Assembly (NCBI GenBank): GCA_964017045.1
Contig: OZ024808.1
Span: 17,787,284-17,851,283, forward strand
Direction: 5' to 3'
Origin: Omphiscola glabra
Taxonomy: Eukaryota > Mollusca > Gastropoda > Lymnaeidae
DNA length: 64,000 nucleotides
The notes under the pieces are model-generated. The model was given only the letters and a program-made list of their open reading frames with translations, searched no databases and was not told the origin of the DNA. This document shows, piece by piece, positions 33,917-46,500 of the stretch. Within the stretch, counting starts at the first letter, position 1. Each line of letters opens with the position of its first letter. The translations under genes and the position numbers were made by a program.

Positions 33917-36900
33917 CAGTCTACTACTACTAACTACAAATAGCAGACCAGTTCACTCTTGAACTCCTAAAAATCGTAAAATATCATCTCAAAATTGTAC
34001 AATACAATAGTAAATAAAATACAGTATATATAATGTATAACTACTCACATTGCATGTCGAGTGAGATTGAGCTAAGCTGGCGTAAGAAAAAGGTAAGTTC
34101 TAAAAGTATATGACTGACATTTAAATCACTCTCTGCTGTCACTTTGTTTTGCAGATGTGTATCTGCTATAGATATCAAATCAATTAATATTTAGAATGCA
34201 TTCTCTAAATTTCTCTGTTTCTGGACTCGCCGAGGTTCAGCCGTAAGAAATAATTATGTTAAAAAAATTACGTCATACAGCACCGAAGCAAACAAACATG
34301 AGGAGTCAAATTTTCTCCCCTCTCCCACAGTAAAACACTAAAGTAACTAGAGTTACTATACTATATGGCGTTTATATTTAATTTTACCCAACCCTTTATT
34401 TTATTTTGTTAATGTATTTGCTATTTCGAAGTGTACTTGTTAGAATTTAACACAGGGAGCCTGGTGAAAACCTAAATTTGGCAAAGGGAAACAAACATTT
34501 TATAAACACTGGCGTAGCCCAACAAAAGATACGGCACATGTTCGTTGAACATAAGGTGGACTAAATATTACTGTAATACATCTACTACTGAGTACTATCT
34601 GAGTATTTCTAGCGAGTTTATTTGTGAAAATACAAGGCAAAATTATGAAAATACTTCCTACAAAACATTGCATGATATTGTTATAGCATTCTTGATATAA
34701 ATATGCTATTTTTGGAATTTCAGGATGAATATTGCAGAACTTTTGAATGTCCTATGTACTTTCTTTTGAGAACCCCACCCCTTCGGGTCATACACGGACT
34801 TATGCAAAATCTTAAAAATATACAAACCTCTCTTCCCCACTCACTGTGTAGGTGCTAATGGATTGCAGCGGCGACTACGCTAATACTATAAAGGAACAAT
34901 ATGACCATCACCACTATCATTTCCAAAATGTGGTGGTGTTAATTTTGAAGACTAAAATATTTATACCCCCTCCCCACGCATACACAAAATCTCCTAAACC
35001 AACACCACTCCATTCCCCTCTCAGGGCAAAAGTAATATAATTATAGATGGTCACCAGCCAATATTTCTCAATTTCTGCTAGACATAGAATGCAAATTAAA
35101 CTAACAGCCCAAAAGGTACTTTTTAATTTGTTTATATCAGGGAAAAAACTACTGGAATGTAGGCCTAACTATATATTTTAATCCCGGTCTCTTAAAATTG
35201 TAATTCTGTAATGTCTTGGCATACAATGGTAAAATACATCTCAAAATTGTACATTGTAGGCCTATGCCAAAATCGTAAGAGTAAACAAGGCTGTAATAGT
35301 AGTCTAGGCCTAGGACTTCTAGTGGCTAACTTACTAAGACTCGGGTCCACTGAAGGTAAATGCAGACAATTAGTGCCATGATGTATCACACGGCCACCTT
35401 CTTGGTTGCCACGACCCATGAACTTTTATAATTCAGGCTAATTGTTACTCTTAGTGCCTCATTTTCAAAACACTGGTTCCGATCCGATGATAGGGTCAAA
35501 ACCCAGGTTAGGGATAAAATTAAGGTTCATTTAGGAAATTTTTCATTATTTTTTAACGTTTTATTCTTAACTTTACGGGTTGCTGCAACCAAGATGGCAG
35601 CCATGGTAAAAACGGGGCACTATCTCTACTGAATTACCATAATTCACTGTCACTAAACCTAACCCCTAAATGTATCCCTTTGGCCTTAACCTAACCTGAA
35701 CCCTAAATGTATCTCTAAACTGTAAACTAAACCTAACCTGAACTCTAAATGTATCCCTAATGGCACCAATTCTCTGCATTAGCCTTTTAGTAATACTTAA
35801 ATAATAAAAGTATCTTACTTTTTTTCTGTTAACCGGTAGTAATCTACTCTAAAATACAAAATTACCACCCCACTACTTCTATAATAAAGGTTTTTTTATT
35901 GTTACCGTTATCAAAAATGAAAAATTATGACTGGCCTACCTAAAACTCAAACTGCCTAACTTAGACTTGACGACCAGTGTCCAAAAAACTACAAAGTCCA
36001 AGGACCAAAGTTTTTTTAAGTGCCTGACAGTAGCCCGGGCCTAAGTCAACTTAAGAAGTAAGAGTTAGTAAGTAGTTCTAGGGCAGGCATACTTTTTTTA
36101 GTACTTATAATATTGTAATTACTCATTAGTAATATAAACTCGTGATTCAGTGAAGTGAAACTGAAAGCTTAGTAAGTAGTAGTCTACTAAAATTACCGGT
36201 AGCTTAAAAATATTCATCTTTTGTTCACTTACCAATTCTGAATATGCGTTTATGTTCTTAATCTCTGACCATGCCACTAAATGTAAGGGCCCGCAGTAAA
36301 AAAATTTATAACAACCAGCTTGGGCGTCACTTGGGTGAAAGTAGTATTATTTTAATTGTTTAAATTAAAAAAACGATCAAGTCAAAAAGTATTGGACTAC
36401 CAAAAATATTTTAAATTATTTTTAATTTAGTTAAAAAAATAAATCAAAATATATGTTGTCCATGCGCGTTTCAAATCTATGTTTTTAAAATCAGCTTTGC
36501 TATACTTTTGATAAATCTGGCGATGGATAGTTAAATTAAAAACTACATTTGCTTTCACAACCGCATTTCGCGAAATCAGTTCTGCTGTTCAAGTTACCAC
36601 GGGATTTATAGTCTGTACTACACCCTGAAATATTTTAGTATGTGGACTGTTTTTTTTCAGCTTCTTTTAATGAATAACTTTTAATTTTGAATTCATTTGT
36701 TAAAATGACATTTTACTGACATAAATCATTACACTCGGCATTATTTTTGTCCTACCAGTAGTACTACCAGCATGGCAATATCAGTACATCAATCTATCGG
36801 CATTAATTTACGCATAATAACAACTACTAGGGCTGGTGTCAAACTCCCAAGCACCCTTTGCCCAACATAACCTTAATTAATTCCAGATGTTACGCTCCTA

Positions 36901-37270
36901 ATGGTGGTTTGCTTTTATCAGGGTAGGGGGCAGGAATGGACGATGCTCTTGATTGAGAGGGGGGGCTTTGGGCATCCCTGTCCCTACCAAGAAATTTTTG
37001 ATAAATTTAAGATCCAGTGGTGCATTTAGTCACATACCATAATTCAGTGTAACTTTCAGATAAAGTTGATCAGGGGATGGAACACATCAACTCAGGAATT
37101 CTGAGAGTTCACAATATACTAATTTTAATATGCTCCTTATAGTAAAGTCTACTATAGTGTCTATAGTATAGGCTACATGAATTTATGAAGGTTCATACCA
37201 CATGTGTTTAATCCCAATTATAATTATATTATTAATAATTACAGTTAATCAAATTTATAAATGTTAATTT
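33917..37270. other. Intergenic region upstream of TRMT112; no gene seen
   Basis: AT-rich and divergent between the small lysine-rich gene and TRMT112. It contains the foldback relative at 35465-35770. A minus-strand GTGAGT donor at 34050 could end a 5'-UTR exon of the lysine-rich gene; weak. Confidence 0.4.
35465..35770. mobile_element. Relative of the 21.3-22.4 kb foldback element
   Basis: The core AACGTTTTATTCTTAACTTT and CAACCAAGATGGC matches 22310-22355. Degenerate TTAGGG-rich units lie on the left in + and on the right inverted (CCTAACCTGAACCCTAAATG), so the arms are in opposite orientation. Confidence 0.6.
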
Positions 37271-37280
37271 TTTTATTTCA

Positions 37281-37282
37281 GT
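37281..37282 (+). other. Probable 5'-UTR splice acceptor of TRMT112
   Basis: A run of T ending TTTATTTCAG lies 26 nt upstream of the TRMT112 ATG. This is a strong acceptor and suggests a non-coding first exon further upstream, not located. Confidence 0.45.
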
Positions 37283-37307
37283 AATTTGAATATCATATAA
37301 CTCAAGA

Positions 37308-38581
37308 ATGAAGCTTCTGACCCATAACATGTTGACTTCAAATATAATTAAAGGTGTCACAAAAGGATTTCCTCTCAAAATTGTGGTATGACTGCATTAG
37401 TAATTTAAACTTTTAGAATTATTAAGTCATTCAGTAAATTCAAATTATTTGTGTCTTTAAACATTGTAATTTTTAAAAAAATATTTATATTCAGCTCTAA
37501 AGTCTAAAGGGAGAAAAAAATGATCCCTTAATTAACTCTCCAAATTAAAATTTAATAAATTGATATTAATATAATATAGGCCTAACTGATATTTGTGGAG
37601 CATATTTTTTTATAAACAAACAAATCTATAAATCTGCTTAAGAATCACTTTGATCATTTGGCAGCCAGTTCAAGTAGAGATAAAAGAAGTAGACTATAAT
37701 CCAGCTTTTGTTGTGAGAACCTTGTCTAAAGTTGATTGGCCAGCACTACATCAAGCAGCGGTTGAGGTAAAATTTATATTGATCTTAGTGCATTGACATT
37801 TCATGGTTATATTGATCTTGCTTTTGCTGCTTCCAAGTTATAACTAGTATTTTTAATTATTTTTGTGTCAATGTCAATCAGTGTGAGAACATTTACAATT
37901 TCATGGCAGTTCTGTAGCTTTGCCAAGATTATTTATCCTGGTTAGGTATTTATGCAAAGAGGCAATATGAATTATGTGATGTAGATTTTGTTAAATTTGA
38001 AATCATTCATTTTTTTCTATTTATGGTTTTAGAGGTATAGCAGGTAACTATAATTATGTCATTTAATCGTATAGAATTACACATATTTTTTACCAGACTG
38101 GATTTGGAGATGGCCTGCCTGAAACTCTTGGAGAAAATTTTCAACAAGATGAAGAATTACTCAAAAAAATTCACAATGCTTTATTACAGGTCAGTAAAAG
38201 TCCAACTCCATCTCCTCCTCCCCAATTTAAATTTATATTTTTAAATAACAAATAAAAAATTGCCATCCATCCATCTCAAGAATATGGTGGTAATATTTTC
38301 ATTGGAAGTTTCAAAATCACATATTTAAATAACATATATTATAAAATATAAATAGTTGCCATCCTGCAAATTAATTGTGTCAAATAATGTAGAACAGTTC
38401 TTCAAATACTTCCATGTTTAAATCTGTAAGTTTTTCATTGATTGCAGTTTCATTAATATGCTTGTTTGTATAGGTGGAAGTGATACAAGGTGAGCTTGTG
38501 TGCCCTGAATCTGGTCGTAAGTTTCCCATCACAAATGGAATTCCTAACATGTTATTACTGGAACATGAAGTTGGACAATAA
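37308..38581 (+). CDS. TRMT112: TRMT112, methyltransferase-activating zinc-ribbon subunit (complete)
   Basis: Exons 37308-37385, 37665-37766, 38097-38189 and 38474-38581 (TAA) join in phase 0 through GT-AG introns to give 126 residues; human TRMT112 has 125. The start MKLLTHNML, the central [16 protein letters not shown] and the C-terminal [19 protein letters not shown]...GIPNML are family signatures. TRMT112 is a small obligate partner that stabilises and activates several SAM methyltransferases, including those for tRNA (ALKBH8, TRMT11), 18S rRNA (BUD23), rRNA or snRNA m6A (METTL5) and release factor eRF1 (HEMK2). In animals only part of the zinc-ribbon cysteines remain; here CPES is visible. 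A pyrimidine tract ending in AG at 37281, just upstream of the ATG, suggests a 5'-UTR intron. The gene converges with the WW-CUE gene downstream. Confidence 0.97.
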
Positions 38582-40521
38582 ATAATGTATCTGCCAAGGT
38601 TTTTTTTTTTTTTGGTTATGAATCAATTTTGTACTTGTTTAATGAATTCTGTTTTCAAGAATATTTGATGGGTTGAATCAGTAAAAGTTGTGTGCAGTAT
38701 AAGTTGGCTGAGGGTCTTAAACATATGATGAAGTGTTTGTAATTTTATAGCATTTAACTCTAATTGTTTTTATTGAATTAATATGATGTAATGCAGGATA
38801 TTTTATTTGTTTTTTTTAAATCAAGGAAATTCCAACTTTTAAAAAAATATGTAAAATTCATTTAAAAGTGAAGGCACATATAGGTAGTTTTGTGGAAATT
38901 TTCTACTGTAAGGATATTATTTGGTGAAAAATCCTTTGCTGTATATACAACATTCACCGGTTACGTGTTATTGTATAAATTTCGATTATTTTTTACTGCC
39001 TTATTATTACAAATTCAGGCATTTATTTGATTTATATTAAATTTTAAACATTTGACTTGTTTAATGTTGTATATAAATTAAAATCAACAAACAGTTAACA
39101 AATGTGTTGATTTTATTGTAATGTAAAATTTAAAAAAGAACATCCTTTTGATTAAATTATTCAGCTAAATATAGATACATTTAGAAAATAAGATTAAGTC
39201 TTAACAACTAGCAGTTAGAAAGAGTGTTTCAATGAGCTAACCATATACAACAATATCTAAACATAGAAAATTGTACACAATATCATGTAATTATGACTTT
39301 AATCGGTATCAATGAGTAAAAGCTCTATTTAATTAAGTAGACGATAAGTTTTAAAAAATCTGATAAGGCCTGTCAAAGAAAAGTCCATCAAATAGAAAAC
39401 ATTGATCGCCAACTCTCTTAGTTATGTTTGTAGAATTGTCAGTCTGTAAAGTCCAAACAAAAATTTATGCTGATACACAAAATATAAAAATAAACCACTA
39501 AATTGAATAAAAAGTACATTTATTTTTATGTTTACAAATTTGTTAGGATAATTTAAAACTAATTATGGCAAATAATATAATTTTGCTGGGAAGATTGTGC
39601 AATGAATTTAGATTGCTAAAAACAGACTAGTTACCAAAATGTAGGTATCCAGCCACCCCTCAGCTGAAATCCAAACAGGATCACCCTGCTCGTATGTGCA
39701 GACTTGTTGGGGTAGCTAATCAAATTCATAACTGTATTGAGGTATCCACACGTTACCACATTTAAATATAAAGCAAATGTTAATCACCTTGGCCAATAAA
39801 CACCTCTTATGAGTTGGCCATTATCTGTATCCATGTCAGCCTGGAGCTCCAGGCATATCCACAATAGCCAAGCATTTTGGACAGTAAAATATAAATAAAT
39901 ATGAAGCCTATAACAATGCAACATTTAGAGAAAGAGTTATTGCACATTATATTATTAAAGTAAGTAGACAAACACTAATTACAAGTTTGTGTTTTTACAA
40001 TTAAAACTGGAGTTACATTATAGCGTAGGTTTTTTTAAAAAACTCATTTCTTTCTAAAGCACTTATCATTCCAAATGTAGTCACTTTAAGGTTATTTAAA
40101 GAGTTAAAAAAAAATAATTAAAGGCACACATAAAACATGATATGGTCAATGTCAATCTTATTGGCCATTATATGACAAGTTTTAAAAATTAAAGTATAGC
40201 ATCTGATGAACCAGATATTGTAAATGGCACATGCATGAATTTTAGTTGCCTTTATAATAAATGAAAAATATAGAAGCAATTTAAAAAAATATTTCTTCCT
40301 GTGGATAAAGAAATTGCATTTTTTAAAAATAAATATATTTTAAAGGGTTGAAATTGAAAGTGAAACAATGCATTTCGGAAAGCCTGCTTTTTTGTCACGT
40401 TAAAAGTTTTCTTCCTAATGCGAGAGAAATTTTTTTTACAAAAGAAGAGAAGGTAAAATATATTCATCCCAACTATCACAACACATATTTTTTTTAAAAT
40501 ACAAAGATGTTTGAGAAAGTT
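38582..40521. other. Convergent 3' region of TRMT112 and the WW-CUE gene
   Basis: 1.9 kb of AT-rich sequence without frames. It must hold both 3' UTRs. AATAAA overlaps the TRMT112 stop (38577-38582); a minus AATAAA at 39519-39524 could serve the WW-CUE gene. Confidence 0.4.
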
Positions 40522-43500
40522 TTATATTTGAGTAATAAGTGAGAATTCACTTTCTACTGGTTTACTTCGAAGCTTATGAAGTAATGACATCTGGGGGCCA
40601 CACCGAAGTGACGCATCAGGACCTTGTGCACCTTTGGGTCCTGTCCTGTGACTGGGATCTGGGCCAGCTCGCAAACTTCTGTCAGGACCATTAGCCTGTG
40701 TGTAGTCAGATCTATTTGGGAGTGTGAAAATGTTACGCTTTAATTTTGAATTGATTAGCTCAATTACTTTTCTTTAATAAAGAAATATAAATACAATTCT
40801 GAAAAAGATAAAATAGTTACTCTAGCTTACAATTTCTTTTAGTTGCAACACCATTTTTAATAAAGCAAAGTCACCCTGATTGATTTAAAATAGGTTTTTA
40901 ATATGGCAAAAGAGGAAACATGGACAAAATATTTTTCAGTGTATTATTATTCCATATAATTTTAACTTAATACATATTTAATATTATGATTGAAATTGTT
41001 AACAAGCTTTCAAATATTTAATGCTATGATTGAAATTGTTAACAAGCTTTCAAATAAATTTTGAGTTTTTTTCCATGTCATTGTCTGTATTAAATTTTAA
41101 TTAAATGAAAAAAGCTTATGTATTCGCATCAATTAGATCTGCATGTTAAATGCCCCCTTCTAATCTCATATTCAATCCCAATCTTTGACATCTGTGCTTA
41201 CCACCACCATCAAATATGTACTCTGCATTTTATTCAACATTTTTCTGCAACATAAAGTTCTGTAACGGAGGAAACTGGGAGGATAGATAATAACTGCAAT
41301 AACTTGAAAGTTTAACCAAAGGATGGACGCCAAAGCACAGTCTAAGGGTTTGTAAACCTTGCTCTATGAACATACGTAAGTAGAGAACTGTCTGGTCCTT
41401 TGCACAGTTTGGCATCAGGACCTTTAGATTCTAATCTCAATTGAGACACAAAGTTTAGACTCTCTTCTTTGGTGGGCTGAGGGTTGACAACAGTGGGCTG
41501 TGAGGTTACAACTGCTGCCCTGGGAGGATTTTCTGGTCGGTTAGTTCTGAGAATGATGAGAATACCCAATATAGTACAAAATAAACAATTACTGAAGGCA
41601 TGTCAACAATGACATTTTAAAGCTAAATTTTGATTTTAAATGCAATTAAACTATTTTATTCATTCAGAATTTCAAGAAGGAAATTTTCACAATTTCTTTT
41701 TGAAAAAATTTATTTTTTTGCCTTCAACTTAATTAGAATTAATAGAATAAAATGATCAGAACTGAGATTTCACATTTCTTCCTAATTAAACATGCAGGTA
41801 AAGAAAAAAAATCACACTTATTAATCTTCAGTGCCAGCAAATAAAACAAAAATTAACCCAATTATTCATTAAAATGAATATACTGTCGGATGAAAAAATT
41901 TAAGATAGACTTTATGTATGCATTAAATCAAGACTTAAATAAACTTAGAAATTTACAATTTAAAACAATGGAAATGATATTTCTGTTGAGCGATATTGTG
42001 GTAGCAATCTCAATTCAAATATATTTCGTTCTATTTTTACTGAATTTTTTTGTCAATTATTCATTGCATCATGAAAACCTTCAGATACAATTATTTTTTA
42101 AAAAATGAATACTTTTTGGCCACACAAGCAAATTACTCCCAAACAAATAGACCTGCACAAGACAAAACAATAAGAATCAATAGTGGTAACTACTGGTTCC
42201 AGTGTTTTAGGACATTTAAAGCTTGTCTAATTAGGTATGATTGACATGCCTTCACAAGTGTGGCAACCAAATATTTGTATACAAAATAATACATGTCCAT
42301 AAGTAAATGAGTAAATTAAAAAGAATACATACAAAATGACTAAGATGTGTAAACTAAAAAAAATAAAACAACCAACAACTACAGATTTAAGTGCACGGTA
42401 AGCAGGGGATGCAACTGGAACTATTTAAAGACATCAAGTTGATGAGTGAAAAGGAAAGACCTTGTCTCTTCACTTTCAACAAAGGCAACCTCTTCCTCTT
42501 CACTGGAGCAGCACGAGGCTGTGGTAGCCAGGTGATTAAGTAGGTCATTGGTTGTGTTCAGGAGGTGCTCACTCATTCTACATGGTAGATACATAGCAAT
42601 ATGTTCATGGTCTGCTACATACTTATGGAGATGTTCATAGCCTACTACTTACATATAAATATGTTCAGAGTTGGCTACATACAACATTACAGATATATGA
42701 TCATAGTTTGCTACAAATGACATACACATATGTTCATTGTCTGTTACATACATTAAGAAATGTTCATAGTCTGCTGCATTGGGTTATGTTTATAGTCATC
42801 ATCATACATACTTTTACCGGTAACTGTCATTCAAATTCTTCTCAATTTCCTAGATTTAAAATATATCCATAGTGTTTCTACAATATACAAATATAATATA
42901 ACGGTATACAAAGGAAAGGGATGAGCAAGAATGCAATTGGGTAACCTCTGGTGCCCAGGTCAACATGCAAGTGACATCAGGTGTCCATATCTTATCTTAA
43001 TCACAAGTAACATCCGGTGCCCTTGTCTAAATCAAAAGTAACATTATTTATGAGCATGGCATAGGAAAGATCCACACAGGTGCCATATATTACAGAGACA
43101 TTAATATGCAATAAATAACAGTTGACATTAAATTATCATTATCAGTGTACTGCAATATTTGTTTAACATCTCAAGCAGAAATAAATGGCAACCGTGAACA
43201 TTAAGGAAACTGCAGGAAAAACAACAGCTCTGAACATTGGAAAAACAAGTTTTGAGAAATACCGGGTAACTTTAATTTAAAATAAATATTAAATGGACCT
43301 GAAAGAAATTTATTCTAAAATCAAAATTTCTTAAGAATGTTTTTTAAAAAGTATATTTAGAAAGCTATTGTAGACAATTTTGAAAACAATTTAAAGTTAA
43401 AGCCAATAAAAATTAGGAACACCTCTAGTCATTTAAGAAAAATATGATCAATATTGCAAATAAATGATATTTGCCTTCTGCAAACACTAAAGACATTAAA

Positions 43501-46500
43501 AAAATGTGTGGACTGATTGATTATAGTTAAGTTTCAGTAACATTCATTTCATTAGCCCAATTTAATAAACATGCTAATTTTTAAAACACATTTGATTGGT
43601 GTCAAAATAATTCAGTTGCAAATAGTTTCCACACATAAAGTCAGTTCACTAAACTTTGTCTCATAAACCCAGTCCACTCACCTGGTGACCTGCTGAGCAT
43701 TAGCATGATGATGGCCCCTGGCCTGGCTTGAATCACTAGCTCCTCCAGCTGCTGTATCACCACCACAGGCGCCATTCTGACCTGGGCCAGAATGAGATGG
43801 ATCTGATGTTTCATTTGTAGTAGATTTTGTACCAGGACGAGGGCCCGGTCTGTGCGTGTTTGGCTGTGCAGAGCCAAAACCTCTGATAGAATCAAATGAT
43901 AAAAAATAAGGAAAAGTCTAAGGCTATCAAACATGTCAGGTGTTTTGTAAATTTTTCTGACAGGTTTACATGCATGTTATAAATATATGCAACTTCCAGC
44001 AGCATAACATGTGACAACAAATCAAGTTGGAGTCCTTTGTGACACTATCACATCACAGTGTTCTAAAAAAAGTAGTCCTTAATTAACATACAGATGACAA
44101 TTTATTCAATGACTGTACAGGTATATTTATTTGAATCAAAGGTATTAAGCGACAAATTTTAATATTTCAAACCTGTCAAAAAATTCATTTTGCTAGTTGA
44201 CATAGACAATATTAAAAAAATATATTGAGTGCGCATTAAGTGGCATTGGGTGATCTGGTTAGGAGGTTTGTGTAAAGTCTTTATGAGGCTGGGGGAATTT
44301 GTAGATTAAGAGGTATCTGAAAATGTACAGGAGGCAACAGGGGGATCGGGCATGTAAATATTTGAACAAGACCAAGTAAAAGACAATGTGGTCCCATGTG
44401 AACAGATTCCCATGAAACAGTCTGAGACTTACTGTGGCCTGTTGGCTGCTGCATCTTCTATGCCAGCAGGCTCTAAAGAACCAGACAGAGACACACGAGG
44501 TGCTGTAGAAACAGGGTCACTTGTGGCTCTCAGTGAAGCCTCTGTTACAAGAAATTCAAAACGTTTGTCAGCTAAATAAAACAAATATTTCAAACCAGTT
44601 ACAGCAACAGCCAATATAAACAAGCAAGATAAATAGAGTATAATTTAACAAACAGTGTTTTTTTAGTGACTAATCATCCTATCTCCTGGTCACACTAAGC
44701 ATATTTACCTCTGGCCTGTGCAAGTTTCAGGTCATCCTCTCTGGTTCATGAATAAATGTGAATAAGAAAATAATTAGTTTGAGCACTAAGAAAAAAAAAA
44801 ATCATAAGATATTCATTTACTGCAACTGGACCTCAAGGGTTGAAAAACTGTTCATGAATAAATGTGAATAAGAAAATCATTAGTTTGAACACTAAGAAAA
44901 AAATCATAACAAGATATTATTCATTAACTGCTACTGGACCTCAAGGGTCAAAAAACGATTTTGGCAAAGGACTTATACTTTAGATGCTGTGGGCAAAAAT
45001 GCAAACTTTCCCAGCTCATTTCATATTTTGGGGCAATAGAGTTCAGTCATGTACCGGTATACAAAAATATGTTTTCTGCCTAATTGGGATGGGTTTATAG
45101 GCTAGATGTGTTGACTGAACAGTGGATATTATGTCAAAAAGGTGGGAGGGGAGATACAGGTATACGAGTGAAAGTTGTGCCAAATTATAACAGCTTGAGT
45201 TCACATTCCAGGCCATTTACAGCATGAAAATAGAAGAAAGAGCAGCAGTATAGACAAGTTCCAAGATGGTGTACATTTAATTTTAAAAAAAAGTTAAAAA
45301 TGCAAACTCCTTTATTAGCTTGTAGGCTGTAGTTTGCCAACTCCTGCTACATCTCAGTCATTTTTGCCTTCTTGCTTTTAAAGCTGCAGGAAATTATTTT
45401 CGTAACATTAAAAAAAAATTTCTCATCACGTTTTGTTTTTTACACAACCATTACATGATGCACAGAAAAAGAACTTTGGCTGTTGTCATCATAAGAAATA
45501 AGACAAAGAATTCTTTGACCAAGACTGTAAGAGCCTACCCTTGCTTTTTCACCCACGCAGAGACCAAAACTGCTGTTTCTGTAAGATCATAGTTGCAGTG
45601 ACCCAGTGCAATACGTATGACATCAGAGTCTGTGGTGGGGAAAGTATTCTTCAGTTGGTTGAATGCTGCAATGAGACAAATAATCTAGATAAGGTCTACA
45701 TCGGGGTGGGGCTGTACTATGCTAACATTTAACTTAGTGGGGAGGGGGTGTTAATCCTGTTAACCCATTTCTTCAAAAGTTTATTCAATAAATAATGCAA
45801 ACATTTTAACATCACACAAAGTACAATCTCACATACGCAAGAAGTACAATCACACATCCCCACAAGTACAAAGGCAAAAGGGGGAACGTCACACAAAGTA
45901 CAATCCCACATCCCCACAAGGCAAAAGGGTGAACATCACACAAAGTACAACCAGACACCCACACAAATGCAAAACACCAGTAATAAAGGACTTTCTGATT
46001 GGTTACATTTTTGAACAACATCAATTTTATATACTGTCATTAGTCCATGCTTTCTTGATGACCATAATGCTGGCATACATTCTACCTACCTCTTGTTTTA
46101 TCAGATTCGCTGACTTCTTCTTTGGCTGGCTGTTGGCTCTGATGGTGCTGCTGCTGAGGCTGTTGCTGTTTGCCTTGTTTCTTCTTATTTGGATTAACAT
46201 TTGGAGGAGTTTTGACTTGTTTCCTTGGAGAGGTGGAGGAGGTGGGCCACTGTGGGGTGGAGAGACTAGAGTGTGCACCAGATGAGCCTCCGGCTGTATG
46301 GGTGCGTTTTGGTGTGCTGGAACTAGAGGTTCTGTCTTTTGAGCTGCCGCCTGAGTGTGTGCGTTGTGGGGTTGCAAGGTTGGAGCTGGCACCAGATGAC
46401 TGGGTGCTGTTGAATCCCAAATCTTGGAGCTGCTCTCTTGCTTCTCTCTCGTTGTTGTGGCATCTGAAGAAATGGAAAAATTGGTTTACAATTTTTTTTT

